Below, in pieces: positions 40,555-54,260 of a stretch of DNA of 64,000 bases (position 1 is the stretch's first letter; each line of letters starts with the position of its first letter). The notes under the pieces are model-generated. The model saw only the letters and a program-made list of their open reading frames with translations, was not told the origin of the DNA and made no database searches. Source of the stretch: Ophiocordyceps camponoti-saundersi (nom. inval.). Its lineage: Eukaryota > Ascomycota > Sordariomycetes > Hypocreales > Ophiocordycipitaceae. A program made the position numbers and the translations under genes. The stretch is taken from positions 27,139-91,138 of the forward strand of contig PDHQ01000130.1 of the NCBI GenBank assembly GCA_003339415.1. Reading direction: 5' to 3'.

Positions 40555-41846
40555 TATATAGCGCTTTACCCCTTATTACTTCGTATATAAGATTATTTTA
40601 CTTTTTAAGCGCGCTATAGCTAAAAAGAACCTTATTATTTTAAGTAATAAAAGTAATAATAACGATAATAAGAGTAGTATAAATTTTATTAATACTTTTA
40701 CGCTTTATTATATTACTAAGAGTTATATAAGTAAGTTTTAACTTTTTTTAAAATTTATATTAAATTTAGCTTATTTATTAATATATTATATACTATAATA
40801 GCTTTATCTTCTCCGTAAGCTATTATTATTATTTCTAAGTTATATAAGAAAACTAAGTCTTATTTTACTAGCGTAATTAAGATTACGCTTAAGCGCTTTT
40901 ATTATATTAATATATTTAAGTTAGATAATAATATACCTATTAAGTAAAAGCGTAAGTAAAAGCGTAATAATACGCGCTAGCTTATCCCTTATTACTAATA
41001 TATAAGGTAGCTAATATAATAGCTACTATTTATAAATACTTACTAATATTAAAACTCTTAGATAGCGCGCGCTTATTATACTTATATAATAGTAAGGTAT
41101 TATTATAATTTAGTATATTTTTATATTAATAATAATAATTTATTAAATTTATAACTAATATTAATTAGCTAGACTTTACTTATTATAGCTAACGTAGCTT
41201 AAGTAATTATTACTTTTATAGTAAATAATTACTTTTTAAAGTCTAACTAAAAAATAAAAGTATATTAATAATAACTTAAACTTTTAATAATTTTAAATTA
41301 ATATTTAACTAATATTAATAATACCTTAATATTATATATAAAGCTAATAAAGCTTATTATAATACTAGCCCCCCTTTACGTAAAAGATAGTTAGCGTTTA
41401 TTTTTATTATTTTTATTTTTTTTTTTATTTTTTTTTATAGTTTACTAAATTAATTTACTTATAAGAGACTCTTTTCCTAACTTTTATAAAATATTATAAA
41501 TTAAATATATTAAGTATTTACTAAGATTAATCTAAGATTAGTAAAACTCTAAGTTAAAATTAAAGTAATATTTTATAAACTAGAAATTAAGTCTAAAAAA
41601 AGAAAAAAAAATAAATAATATTAACTTATAATAAGTTATTACTAAATACTAAGATATTCGAATTATTAAATATTAACTAAATATTAGTTAAAATATATTA
41701 GTAATTTATTAAGATAATAATTATAGCTTTTATATATATTAGTATTTTAATAATCTTTTATTATTTAAATTATTTTTCTATTTTTAATAAAACTATAAGT
41801 AATAAAGTAAGATTATTTAAAATAACCTAGCTTTATTATTTATTAG

Positions 41847-42969
41847 TATTAGTTAAGTATCTTTCCTAAGCTAAATAAAAGGCTAATATTATATTTTATT
41901 CTTATTATAATAATTAAACTAAGTATTATAAAAAACTTTATATATATATATATTAACTTAAATAATAAGGTTCGGGTAACTTATTTAAATTATATCGCGA
42001 AAAGAATAATCTATCTCTTATTTTATATATTTTAGCTAATTAAGTTATAAATAATTAATATTAATAATTTTATTTATAATTACTTTTTTAAAAAATATAT
42101 AGAAAATTAATATATTATATATATATTAGCTACCCTTCTTATTACTTAAAAACCCCTTACTATATTAATATTACGTATTATATTAAAATTACGCTAATTT
42201 TAAATTAGTATTATCTTAAGTTTAACTCCTTTTTATATATATATATATATTATATTACTTTAATAACCTATATAAGTATTTAAGTATATAATTATTTAAT
42301 AAAGAGGAAAAACTAGAGTACTTTAGGGAAAAACCCCTTACTTAATATATTTAGCTAGCTTATAAGCTAATTACGTTATATCGGAAAGCTTAATTATTAT
42401 AGGAAATATCCGAAATTACGCTAATTCTAAGTAAGAGGTACTTATACTTCTTATCGTATATCTTATTTAAGTTCTAAGTAATTCCGGTATATATATTAGT
42501 AAATACTATAGCGAAAATATTACTTTATAATCGTACTTTATTACTAGATTATAATCGCTATTAAAAGGGACCTATTCCTCTAATAACTTACGTTATCTAA
42601 CTAACTATACCCTTACTCCGCGCTTTACCTTACCTAAGCCTCGGCCGGGTTACTATTCCTACTAAGGGAGGAAAGGAGCCCGGCAGGGTTACTACTCCTA
42701 CCGGGGTTATGCCGGGGTTAGACCGTACCCCGGCTATATAGTTAGGGTAAAAAATACCTATACCCTCCGCCGGATTCGAACCGACTGCCTCTCTTATAGG
42801 AGACTAATATCTCTAGACGCTTAACTACTACGCTAGGAGGGCCTCCTTTTTATATATACCCCTAACCTCCTACTTTATTTATATAAAGATAGTAATCTTT
42901 ACAATATATATTATATATATTTAATATATATTATATTTCTAAGTAGCTAGTAATATATATATTTTAATA
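41847..42969 (-). repeat. D3 LTR (right), split by SINE-2
   Basis: LTR halves 41847-42241 and 42859-42969 total 506 bp once SINE-2 and one TSD copy are removed, matching the 508-509-bp LTRs elsewhere. Confidence 0.85.
42242..42842 (-). mobile_element. tRNA-headed SINE, copy 2
   Basis: About 601-bp reverse copy of the SINE, inserted in the D3 LTR. The 16-bp duplication CTCCTTTTTATATATA lies at 42226-42241 and 42843-42858. The tRNA-like head (about 42761-42842, minus) starts exactly at the TSD, with acceptor GCCCTCC, the B box GGTTCGAATCC intact, and a slightly better anticodon-side stem than copy 1. Body and 3' end are collinear with copy 1 throughout. The empty site can be read in D copies at 10925-10965. 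Confidence 0.88.
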
Positions 42970-45289
42970 ATTATATTTTTATTATAAAAAAGGTACTAGC
43001 GTAAGCTTTATAATAAAGTATAACTTTTATATATTTTATAAATTCCGCGCTTATAGTAATATAAATATAAACTTTTTATTTTTATATTATAAATAAACTT
43101 TACTTTTTTTATTATTTTATAATAATAATAAGCTACGCTTAGAGTAACTTTAAGGGGGAAGGTAACGCTATATAAGTTAATTATAATTATAAAATTTTTA
43201 CCTAGAATATAGCTTTATTTTAAATTATAATAATCTTAAACTTAAAAATTTATTATATTTATTATTTTATTAAAAGCTAAGGTAAATATTAATAAGATTA
43301 TTTTAAAAAATACTTTTATTTTTATATAAGTAATTATTAAATAAGTAGCGGAGTCTAAAAAGGTTTAAGGAGGCGCTTTCTTTATTTTAATTTTATTAGT
43401 TAGTAATATTTTCTTAGCTATTATAGCTATAGTTTCCTTTTTTTATATAGCTTTAGCTAAACTTAAGGTATAGCCTTAACTTTTTATAACTTTAAATAAT
43501 TAAAGTTATTATTTATAATTAATACTATAATATTATAAGAATTTAATACTTTTTACTTTTTAAAGTCTAACTTTACTAAGAGAATAACCTTAAATATAAA
43601 ATTATAAAGTAATCCGCCTCTTAGTTTACTATTAATATTAATAATACTTAATAATAAGACTTAAAAGCTTAATTAATCTTAATAATATATATATATATAA
43701 GTAAAAGTTAATATAATATTATTACTAACTATAATAACTTATTTATTAATATTTTTTAAACTTTAATAAATTTTATTTTAAAATTTATATATAAAAAACT
43801 TATTAAAATAATCTTTACGTAAAATTTTTACTTTATATAAAATATCCTTAATATAGCGTTTATTAAGCTTTAATAGCGCTAATAAGCTTTTAAGAACTTA
43901 TTTAGCTTATTTATTATTATCTCCTATATTATTTAAAAATTAATTAAAGCTACCTTTTATAAGGTAATAAGTAAGAAATTAAACTCCGCCCTTAAAGCTT
44001 TAACTTAAACTAATATAGTTACGAACTCCGCCTTAAACTCCGCCTCCCTTATAGCGCCTTTTATATAGCTAGTTTTAGTAAAAATAAAAAGGGAAGTACT
44101 TATATTAGTAAAAGATATCTTAATAGTTAATAAAATTCTAGCGTTTACTTTTTAAAAAGTTATCTAAAAAGTTTATAAAGCTATAAGCTATTTTATAATA
44201 GTTATTATACGCTAATTTCTTAATAGTAATCTTATTATTATATTTAACTTAAAGTATAAAAATCTTATATTTAAGAATAAATAAATAGCTTAAGTTTTTA
44301 AAGCGGAGGCTAAGTATATATATTAAATTTATATTATTATTATTAAGAGTATTTAGACTTTAATAGATAATTATAACTATAATACGCTACTAAGTATTAT
44401 TAAAAAGGTAAATAAAGTTAATATAATTTAAATAAAAGTATTTTAATTTTAATATATTATTAGTAAAGAAGCTTTATAAACTTATTTTATTATAAGCTTA
44501 AGTAATATAAAAGATATAAATAAGCTTTACTTAAATAAAGTAATTATAAATATAAAAATAATTTACTATAAACTTTATAAAAACTTTATACGCTTTAAGT
44601 AATATTATAAATATTTTTAATTTAAGTATATTATTAAGTATTACTAAAAGGCCTCTTAATATAGATATTATATAGCTATTTTATATAATAGCGGAAAAGA
44701 AGATTACTTTATATAAAAGGGAGAAAAACCTTATTATTATATTTTATATAAGAGTATATATTTTATATAATTAAAAAACTACTTAGAGTTTTAAAAATAA
44801 TAAAGCTATATTAAGTTTAGCTTTCCTAATAAACTTTACTTTTTTTAATTATTATAATCTATTTAACTTTTAGCTTTTACTTAGCGGTAACTTTATAAAA
44901 ATAATAAAAGCTTTATTATAATATCTTCGAGAAAGTAAGTATATTATAAATTCCTTAGAAATACGCCTTAGTAATCTTTTTATAATATATTACTTACTTA
45001 AGTCTCCTTAAAAGGCTCCTAACTTAATAATATTTATAAAAGCTATAAGCTATATAATAAACTTTATAACTTATAATTATCTTTATAATAATCTTAAGTA
45101 AAGTTTATATTAGTAAACTTTTTATAACTTAAGTAATTATAAATAACTATTCTTAATATTTAATTTTTATAAAAATTATAACTTTTTTATAGAATATATA
45201 AAAAATTAATTATTTTATTTAGCTTACTTTATTTAGTAAAGAGAGCTATAATATTATTATTATATAAGAATTCTAGCTTAATATATATA

Positions 45290-45800
45290 ATTACCCTCCG
45301 CTTTTTAAACTCGCTTCTTATTACTTTATTTAAGGTAAAAGTAAGGCTTTTTTTATATATATAAATAGTAAAAAATTAATAACTAAAACCTTATTATAAA
45401 GCTTAACTTTACTAAAGTTTCTTTTTATAATAAGCTTTAAGTATTTATTATTTACTCCCTATTACTTAAAATATATATTAAACCTTTTTTAAACTTATTA
45501 CCTCCTCCTCCCTTTTTATACTCTGCCTTTACCTTTACTTTACTAATTATCCTTAGTAATTTTAACGCTTATTACCCTTTTTAGAACTTTTATAAATATA
45601 CCTCCCCTTACTTTATAAAGCTCCTCTTTACTTTTTACTAACTTTACTTTAAATTCTTTACTTTTCCTTATAAGATTACTTAGAAAATATATAAGCGGAG
45701 GGCTAATATTATTAACTTAATTTAAAGTATATTTAACTATTTCCTTATATATTTTAGCTTAGATTTCGATTTTCTTAGCTTTAATTATATCTCCTAATTT
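45290..45800 (+). pseudogene. LINE B3 endonuclease remnant
   Basis: Plus frame reads FLLLYLR, stop, KQGFFYIYK, later IYSLLL, LNLLPPPPFLYSAF, then LSNFNAYYPF, stop, NFYKYTSPYF from about 45552. LINE APE endonucleases have this order: YVR, an IYxPP block, then GDFNAHHPxWD and a TSPR block. G and D of GDFN read S and N, both G-to-A changes. Catalytic loss is certain. The equivalent block in B2 is at 13268. Confidence 0.85.
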
Positions 45801-46576
45801 ATATTATTTATTACCTCTCCCTTTTTAAACTCCGCCTTAATATTATATTAAAAATATTTTAAGTTTAATATTTTATAAATAAAAGTAAAGAACCGCCTTT
45901 TACTTTTTATTATTAAAGCGAAGTTTATAGCGAATATTAAGGAGTTAATAATATAGCTATATAAGTAATTAAATATTATAACTAGCTTAATAGTTTCGAA
46001 ATTATCTTAATAATATAATTTTTACTTATATTTATAATAAACTTTAAAAATTACTTTTATAATTTTAAATATAAATTATATTAAGTAATATTAGTAAATA
46101 TAGCTAAACTTTAATTATTAATAAGTATAATAATATATTATTATATAATAAAAATTATTTATTAAGAAAGTAAAAAAGGATAATTAAAAGTAATTTCTCG
46201 CTTTTATAAGCGGCGATTTTAATATTATATAGTTTATAGCTTAGTAAGTAGAATTTTATAGCTAAGCTCCTTTAAAGCTTATATATATTTCTTTTTTTAA
46301 TAAAATATAAACTCTGCTTTTTAATTATCTTTCTTTAAAAAATTAAAGCTTTTAGCTTATAAGTTCTTTGCCTATCCCTTAGTAAATACTTTATATTTTC
46401 TTATTTTTAACTTTTTCCCCTTAATAAATATTCTCTCTCTAAGCTTAATAATATCCTTATTAGCTTCTTAAAAAGTTATAAATAACCTCTTATAATAGTT
46501 TTAATTAAGCTTTTTTAAAAATATATTACTTATAGATATTTCCTTACTTAATATTAGACTTTTAATATTATAGTTT

Positions 46577-47330
46577 TCTAGAAAGCGGGAAAAAGCTTAA
46601 AAGTTTATTAGATTTTAAGTAGCTATTATTTTATCTTCCTTTTTAATATTATAAGTAAAATCTATAAAATCGTAATAACGAAGAAAATATTCCGCGTAGT
46701 AAAGTTTATAGAAATCTTATTATAAAGTTAAATAAGTAATTAGCTTAATTAGTTTACTAATAGCGCTTTACTCCTCTTAATAAAATTAATTTATACCGCT
46801 TAAAGCTTTTAAAGCTTTACTTCCCTATTAATACTAAATATAATAAGCGGTGTTAACTATATTTTATATTTTAAGCTAATAAAAATCCTTAATTTTTTTT
46901 AGCTTCCTTAGATAAATTATAGCTTTCCTTTACTTTTACCTTTTTAATTATACCTCCTACTTAAAAGTTAATAGTAAATTATTTAACTTTTTTTTTATTT
47001 TTACTAAAGTTTTTTAAAGCTTCCCGCTTTCTTTAATACTATTTATTTTATATATCTTATCTTTTTATAAGTGCTTAGAATAAGTAACTAATATATTTAT
47101 TATTAGATTTATAAATAATATTAATATTTTTAATACTAAGTATACCTTTACTTAAGTTTACTATTAGCTTAAATAAGCTTAAAATATCTATTATAATTAA
47201 GTAATAAAGTATAAAATAACTTCCTAGCTACTTAAGAGTAAGCTTTTTTATTTTATAAAAGCTTACTTTACTAATATAACTCCGATAATCTATAATAGGA
47301 ATATTATTTAACTAATATAAGAAATATATA
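46577..47330 (+). pseudogene. LINE B3 reverse transcriptase remnant
   Basis: Plus frame from 46577: stop, KAGKSLKVY, later FIFLFNIISKIYKIVITKKI, then FTNSALLLLIKLIYTA, stop, SF, stop, SFTSLLILNIISGVNYI. This parallels LRKPGKxxY, RPIALLNxxGKxxExxIAxRI, then the STTDALLLLxxxIHxAW block and the catalytic LDISGAFDNV block of I/Tad-type RTs, with D read as N. B1 preserves the first block better. Downstream sequence (to about 48200) stays in the same style, but I recognise no RNase H. Confidence 0.85.
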
Positions 47331-50300
47331 TACTTAAGGTTTAAATTTACCGTAAACTTTAATAGAAGCCTTACTTTTATTACTTTATAAAAAAGCTTAC
47401 TTATTAATAGCTAGCCTTAACTAAGCTTACTTTATTTACCTAAAGCTTTTTACTCTTTTAAGTAAGGGAAATTTATATTTAGGTTATTAAATTTATAATT
47501 ACTTTTAGCGTTATAATTTACTTTACTTTAACTTTACTAAGTAAGGAACCTAAAAGCTCTATCTTCTAATAGCTAGCTATAACTTAATTTAAATATTTAT
47601 ATATTATCTTTAAGGTATACTAAGTAACCCCTTCTTATTATATTAAGTTTAAAACCTTTATCTTTTTTATTAATATTTACTTATTTTACCGCGCTACTTA
47701 TAGCTACTAACTTTTTTATAATAAAAAACTTATAGCTTATATCCGCTCCGCTTTTAATAGAATTATTATATATTTTTTACTAATAATATAAAAGTTAGCC
47801 CCGCCTTACTTATATTTATTTTAAATTCCTTTAATCTTTTTTACTATTTAAATATAAATTTTAAATATTTTCTCTTAATCGCTTAAGATTTTAAAAGCTT
47901 ATTTTTATAAAAAATTATAGCTTTGCTAAAACTTTAAAAAAGGAAGGCTTTAAAAATATAGCTAGTTTTTTAAATACCTTACTAATAAATTACCTTAATT
48001 AAAACTTAATAATACTTTATAAATCTATTAAAGCTTTTTAAAATTCCTAAGTAGCGCCTTAACTTAGCTTTATAATAGTAAAATTAGCCTTAATAAGTTT
48101 CTTTATACTTATAATATTCTTATAATTATAACCTTTTATTACTTTTATAATAATAAGGAAGATAAAATAGCAGCTTATTTTACTTTATATTATAAACTAA
48201 CTATTTATAAAAGAACGCTTTTACTTATATTTTCTATAAGCTTAATTTAAAATTATAAAAACTTTAATAAAGCCCTTAGCTATAAAGCTATTATAAGCTT
48301 TTTTACCTTCTAATTTATTTACTTATAACGCCTTTACTAATTTAACCTTTTTTTATCATTTTATAATATTTAAATATATTAAAATACTTAAATATAAAAT
48401 TTAAGTATAAGAGATAGTTTTTAATATTTTTACTATATAATTATTATTATTTATTTACTTTATATTTTACTTTTAGCTTTACTCTTTAATTTACTTAGCC
48501 CCGCTTAGCTTACTTACTTTTTTTCCGCCCCCGCTTTTTACCTTATCTTTTACGCCTAATTACGCCTCTAACTTTTATAAGCTTATCTTCTAAGCTATTA
48601 TTATCGCTCTCTACTATATATTTTAATACCGCTAATACGAACTCTATAAAAGGGGATTCGGGTATTTAAATAAAATCTAGCTTTAGCTTTAATTTCTTTA
48701 TAGCTCTTATTACCTTTACTTTTATTAATTCCTTTTTTACCCCCGCCCTTACGTTTTTTATTATATTTTTAGCTATTTTTACGCTTTTAGCCTTTTTTAC
48801 CTTATTAATTATCTCCGCTTTACTTACTTCCTTCTCTACTTTGCCCGCCTTTTTATCCCCCCTAACTATTATTTACTTTAATTTACTTTTTAATATTAAT
48901 ATAATAAAGATAAGTAATAAAGCTATTATTTTCTTATCCGCCTTTAGCTCCGCTTTTAGTAATAGCTTTACTAAGTTTAAGTTAAATATATAACTAAGCT
49001 TAAATATATTATTTAATATATATTTTAACTAATTTACTTTAATATTATATATAATTTATTAGTTAATATTATATTTTATCTTATAGATTTTATATAATAT
49101 TTAAGCTTAAGTATTATTAATATTATTTAAGTAAAAGTAAATTTTTATTATAACCTTTAATAATATAATCTTACGCGGCTAAGTAATTACTTACTTAGTA
49201 GTTATTATAGCTCTTATTACCGCTATTATTATCGCCGTTATTATTACTATCTTAAACTTTATAGCTAGTATAAGCTTTTTTACCCTTATTACTTTTAACT
49301 TCGCCGCTACCTCCGCTATTACTTTTAGCTTTAAGTTTATTATTATTATTACTTTTACCTTTAATTTAGCGGGAGTATTTATCTTTATTATTATTATTAT
49401 CGCTATTATCGCTATTATTATTTTTATTATTATCTTTTTACCGCTTTACCCTCCGCTTTACTTATTTTAATAATTATCTCGCCGCTTATAATAAATATCT
49501 TAAAATATAATAAGATTAATATATATAACTTATAAGAAAGAGAATTAATAATTATAATAATAAAAGAAGTAAACTAAGTAGCTATTAAATCGGCCGCTTT
49601 TACTAAGAAGCTAGCTTTAATTAATATTATTATTATAATAAGTTAAAGCTTTAATATTTTATTTTATTTTTAAATCTAGCGTAAATTAGCTTAAAGTTAC
49701 TTTTATTATTTATTATTAGCTAGCTTTAGACTCCGCTTTACTTTATTTTACTTTATATTTACTTATAAGCTACTTAGTTATCTTTCTTTATTAATATATT
49801 TAGCCGCCTTTATAGCTATTACGCGTAATTTATTTAAATAAATTTATAACTTAATTAATATTTAAGCTTTAACCTTACTTTTAATTATACTTTTAGCTTT
49901 ACTTACCTTATAATATTTATATTAAGCTTTTATATAATTATAATAATTAGCTAACTAAAAGCTTATATATTTTATTAGCTTTATATAAAATTATATAATA
50001 TAATATTATTTATTTTATTATTTTTAATATAAAACTTTATATTTAGCTAATTAAGCTATATATATAATATATAAAAAGTTACGTAGCTTTTTATAGATAA
50101 TCTTAAATATAATAATATTATTATTTTATTAATATATAGCTATATAATTATTATTACTATTTTTTTATTATAAAAATTAAAAAAAGAGGAAAAGTTAAGG
50201 AAAGGGGTTAAAAATATACCTTTTTCTAAAAATAATAAAAAAAAGAAAAAAAAAGAAAGAAAAAAAAAGGTAAAAAAGAAAAAGATATGCCCCCTCCCCC

Positions 50301-52252
50301 CCCTCTAATTACTAATAAATAATAAAATAGCTACCTCGCTACTTTACCTTACCCCCCCTTAAACTTTCCTTTCTTCGCTCCGCGCTACGCCGCCTCGCTT
50401 TATACCGCCTTATACCGCCCTATACCGCCCCGTACTACCCTACGCTACGCTATACCGCCCCGCTTTTTCCGCCTTATACTTTACGAACTTTCCTTTTCTC
50501 TATATTCCCCTCCTTACCTTATTTTTCTTATATTATTCGAGATTACCCCTAAGTAATAAGCTTATTATATTATATTATTATTAGCTACCGCTATGCCCTT
50601 ATATAAGCGTATAATAAGCTTTCCTTTTATAATTAAGGGGTTTTATTTTATTTTAAGGGATTTTTTCCTACTTAATATATTATAGAAGCTTTAGATATTA
50701 TAAAGGCCCCTAGTATATAAATAAATAAATAAATATATAGCTTTAAGGGAAGCGGAACTCCTTTAATATAAGCTATAATTATAGCTAAAGCGTTAGAGAA
50801 AATTATAAAAAAGTAAGTTTCTAAATAATATAAGTAATTATTATTATTTTACTCTAAATTTAAAGCTTTAAAGTAAATATAATAAATATTAATTATAAAC
50901 TTTATAAGTAAAGCTAAGCTTTTATAATAAGAAAATTACTTAATAGCGATATTATAATAATATTTTAAAATATTATTTATAAGCTTTAGTTTAATTTTAA
51001 ATAGCTTTATATTATTTATAATAATAAAGTATATTTAATTAGTAAAAGTTATACTTTTATTATAAAAAAGTATTAATATAAGTTTTATAATAAAGCGGTA
51101 AGGAAACTTTTTTAAAAAAAATTAAGTTTTTAAATAAAGTTTTAATAAAAAATTATATATAAAAAAATATTATTTAAAAACTTAATAAAATTTCTTAATA
51201 ATTATTATTAATAATATAGTAAATATAAACTAAATTTATAATAAAAAAATAATAATATAAGTAAAGATTTTTAATCTTAAATTATATATATTAAAAATTT
51301 AACCTTAATAATATTTTAAATATTATTAACTTAAATATATCGCTAAATAATATATAATAAAGCTATAATATAATAAATATTTTATTATTTTATATATAAA
51401 AGGTAAGTTTACTTATTTTATAGCTTATAAAAAAAGATTATATTATTACTTTTTTTATTAAAGGTCTTATTTTAAGTAAAGTTAACTTTACCTTAAAATA
51501 AAAGTAGTATAATACTAAGTAAAAAATATATATATTTTTTAATTTTAAAAGTTTATAAATTAGAATTTTATATATACCGCCCTTTTTCCTCTTTTAGCTT
51601 TAACTAGAAATTAATAATAGCTAAGGCGGAAACGCTAAAAAGTAAATATAATAATACCCTCTCCTTTAACTTTAACTTTATATTTATTTATAGCTTTATT
51701 ATAATAATTTAGCTATTTTTTAAAATTAGCTATTATAAGGTTTATTATAAAATAATAAAACTTTTATATATTTTTAAGCTATATTAATAAGGCTTTAATT
51801 AATTAAATTAATAAAGCTATTTTAATTAATTATAAAAACTTAGTTTATAGTAATAATAATAATTAGGAGGATAAGTAAGCTATATAGATTTTATATTAAA
51901 CTTAGTTTATATATATTTTTATTATTATAAAGTTTATTTTAAGGGAAATATTAGCTTTTTAATTATTAATTATTACTTAATTTATTAAATATATAAAGTA
52001 TTAAGTATAAATAAAGTTTAACTTAAAGCTAAGGTAATACTTAAGGGGAGGGTTTTACTTTAAGTTTTCTAGTTTTCCTTTTTTTTAAAATATATATAAG
52101 ATAGTTCTAAGCTATATAAAGTATATTAATATATTAATATTATTATTATTATATAATAAAGTAATAAGGAAGCTTTTTAAAATAAAATTAAGTTTTTAAA
52201 AATAAAATTTTAATAATATAGTTATATATAAAAAGATATTATTTTTAATTAA

Positions 52253-52502
52253 TATAAAGGTCCTACACTCCTTAACATTTATAAGAAGCTAACTCTATTA
52301 ATATAGAATAACTTAAGAGGTTCTAAGGTATATACGGTATACGCGCTTAGGGTTATAGTCCGTATATAGCCCGCGCCCGTCCCGCGCGCGGCGCTAACTA
52401 ATCGTATACGCTTATATATACCCCGCGCCCGTTATACGCGCGGACTTAACTAAGCACCCTTTACGTAACTTAGCTATTTAGGCGTAGCCCGAATCCCTTA
52501 TA
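52253..52502 (-). repeat. gypsy 3' LTR
   Basis: 250 bp, same length as the other LTR. Keeps CpG-rich blocks such as CCGCGCGCGGCGC. Differs from 58879-59128 by C/T and G/A changes only, by eye (e.g. CTACACTCC here, CTATACTCC there). Confidence 0.93.
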
Positions 52503-52929
52503 TACCCCGTCGCCCTAGGAAAAGAGTATTTCCGGCCGCGGTATATACGTATATAAGGTATAAGTTAAAATACCCCTTATATAGAAAATTTTTCTTCCTC
52601 CTTTTTTATTTTTCTCCTCGGGCTAGTTATATTATTTTCCCTCGCTAAGTAAAAAATTCTTTAAGCCCTATACTTTATTACTCCGCTACTATATTCCTAT
52701 AATTCTTTTTTCTATCGTTATCGTTTTTTAAGCTCTCTATATTTATTAAGTTATTATATTACCGCCTTAATATATTATCTAGTTAGCTATAGTTACTAGC
52801 TTACGTAATAAGCGGCTACGCTATAAAGGGGGATTTAGATAATAAAGGCGTTACTATATTATAAGAGGTAGAATATTTATATACTCCTTATATCTAGAAC
52901 CTTTATAACGGCTATAATATTAACTACTA

Positions 52930-54050
52930 ACATAGTCGCGGGATAGCTTACGGGGCGTGCGGGTAGCGGCGAAGATAGTACCTCTAGGAAAGGTACCTTT
53001 TTACTATAAACGTACGCTTATAGCGGGCCGTCCGCGACCTACGGACGATAATTAAGGAAGAATAAGCTATTACCTTACCCGCTCGCTCCTACGCCGATAA
53101 AGTACTTAGCTAGCGCGCCTAACTTACGCCGGAGTTTCTTACTTACGTTAACTACTTATAAACTATATTAGCCGCTACTTATATCGCACCATACCCGGCG
53201 ACCGACTTATACGCCCCTTTTACGCTTAAGTAATAGTAATCCTTTACGCTTATCCCCGCCGCTAATAATATAATCGCTATACCCGCCCTATATACCCCGA
53301 CTTACGGTATATCCTCGGCGATAATATAATATTAATAATAATAATAGTAGTAATAAGGCGCCCTCGCCGCTAGCTTTAACTTTTTCGCCTCGCGGTATAA
53401 AGCGTCCTTTTAGCGGTAAAAGGAATAATAGCGGTAGATTCTTAAGTAATAGCGGGATAAGCAGGCCGCTTAAATCGCGGACCGCTAAGCGGATATTAAC
53501 GCGTAGGAACGGGAGAATAAGGAGAGGAATAATATCTTTTATTAAATAGTTACGGCGCTAACTAATTTATACGATATATTAAGCCCGCCCGCTACTATAC
53601 TATACGTTACCCTTGCTAACTTATATATATTATCTAGCCCTTAGTCGCTTAGCGCTTATACGCGGTACTTATCCTCCCCCCCCGCTATATATTAGTAAAG
53701 CGGGTTTACGCTAGCGCTCGCGCGTAGCGCGCGCGGCCTAGGAGCGGGACGGGTAAGACTCCCGTTATCGGCGTCGTATTAAATATTCCCCTAGCCTTAT
53801 AAGACGCCCTCCCCCGCTCGGGGATATATCTATTATAAGTTAATACCGGCGCTAAGCTACGGCTAGCGCCGTAATAGTCTCTTAAATTACTCGATTATAG
53901 CGGAGGATTATAAGGAGGAGATAGAGAATATAAATATTAGCTTAAAGCCGATATAAAAAGGGAGGAGGAGTAGGTAAATAAGGAATAGAGGGGAATAGGG
54001 GGCGGGGGGATAATACTATACTTATAAGATAAGGGGGGAAGGTTACTTAA
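52930..54050 (+). pseudogene. Antisense Q-rich ORF in gypsy, before 3' LTR
   Basis: Plus-strand frame (codon starts congruent to 53162) between the chromodomain and the 3' LTR, opposite to pol. It is interrupted only by TAA/TAG. Read as Q, the stops fall in a pattern typical of a real protein: eight consecutive stops at 53333-53356 (a former polyglutamine run), then a charged Q/K/R/E/D stretch at about 53397-53540 with coiled-coil character, e.g. RDK-QAA-IADR. The reverse frames there are less protein-like. I do not recognise a family. No start codon can be fixed. Because TGA is depleted everywhere, lack of TGA is not evidence; the composition is. Not a proven gene. Confidence 0.45.
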
Positions 54051-54109
54051 GGGGAATAACTAGCTATAAGGGGCGCTTAAATAAGTATATAGTTAAGTTC
54101 GCCTTAAGC

Positions 54110-54260
54110 TATTATAAAAGCGTATATCTTTTTATATAAACTTAAAGTAGTCTAGTACCGCGTAGCGTTTAAAGCTATTAAGCGGCTTTTAAGTTAGAGT
54201 AATATAACCTTTCTATTTTATAAGGATAAGTTAATAAGGCGTCCCGCCTTATAAGCGCCG
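54110..54260 (-). pseudogene. gypsy integrase C-terminal chromodomain remnant
   Basis: Minus frame reads LILIK, stop, KGYITLT, stop, KPLNSF. Chromodomains of fungal chromoviruses read YLVKWKGYxxxxxTWEPxxNL, with W at both stop positions; TGG to TAG is a direct RIP product. The domain targets integration to histone-marked chromatin. It marks the end of pol. Confidence 0.8.

Larger units (their letters stand above)
43456..50733 (+). mobile_element. LINE B copy 3, full length
   Basis: 7278 bp inserted in A element R2, flanked by the 12-bp duplication TATATAGCTTTA at 43444-43455 and 50734-50745. It begins GCTAAACTTAAGG and ends in an (AAAT)n tail. ORF1-like region about 43500-44950 (not resolved), ORF2 with endonuclease and RT about 45000-48200, then a pyrimidine-rich 3' part with trinucleotide runs (49210-49440) and a CCG-rich tract (50395-50470). 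It defines the full B unit against which B1 (5'-incomplete) and B2 (interrupted) were aligned. Dense RIP stops. Confidence 0.9.
43021..52151 (-). mobile_element. A-family element R2, inserted in R1
   Basis: Reverse A copy within another reverse A copy. The 12-bp duplication TATAATAAAGTA lies at 43009-43020 and 52152-52163. Own sequence is 43021-43455 and 50746-52151, split by LINE B3; net length about 1.84 kb. The tail is the ATT run at about 52132-52151. No coding region is recognised. Confidence 0.85.
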
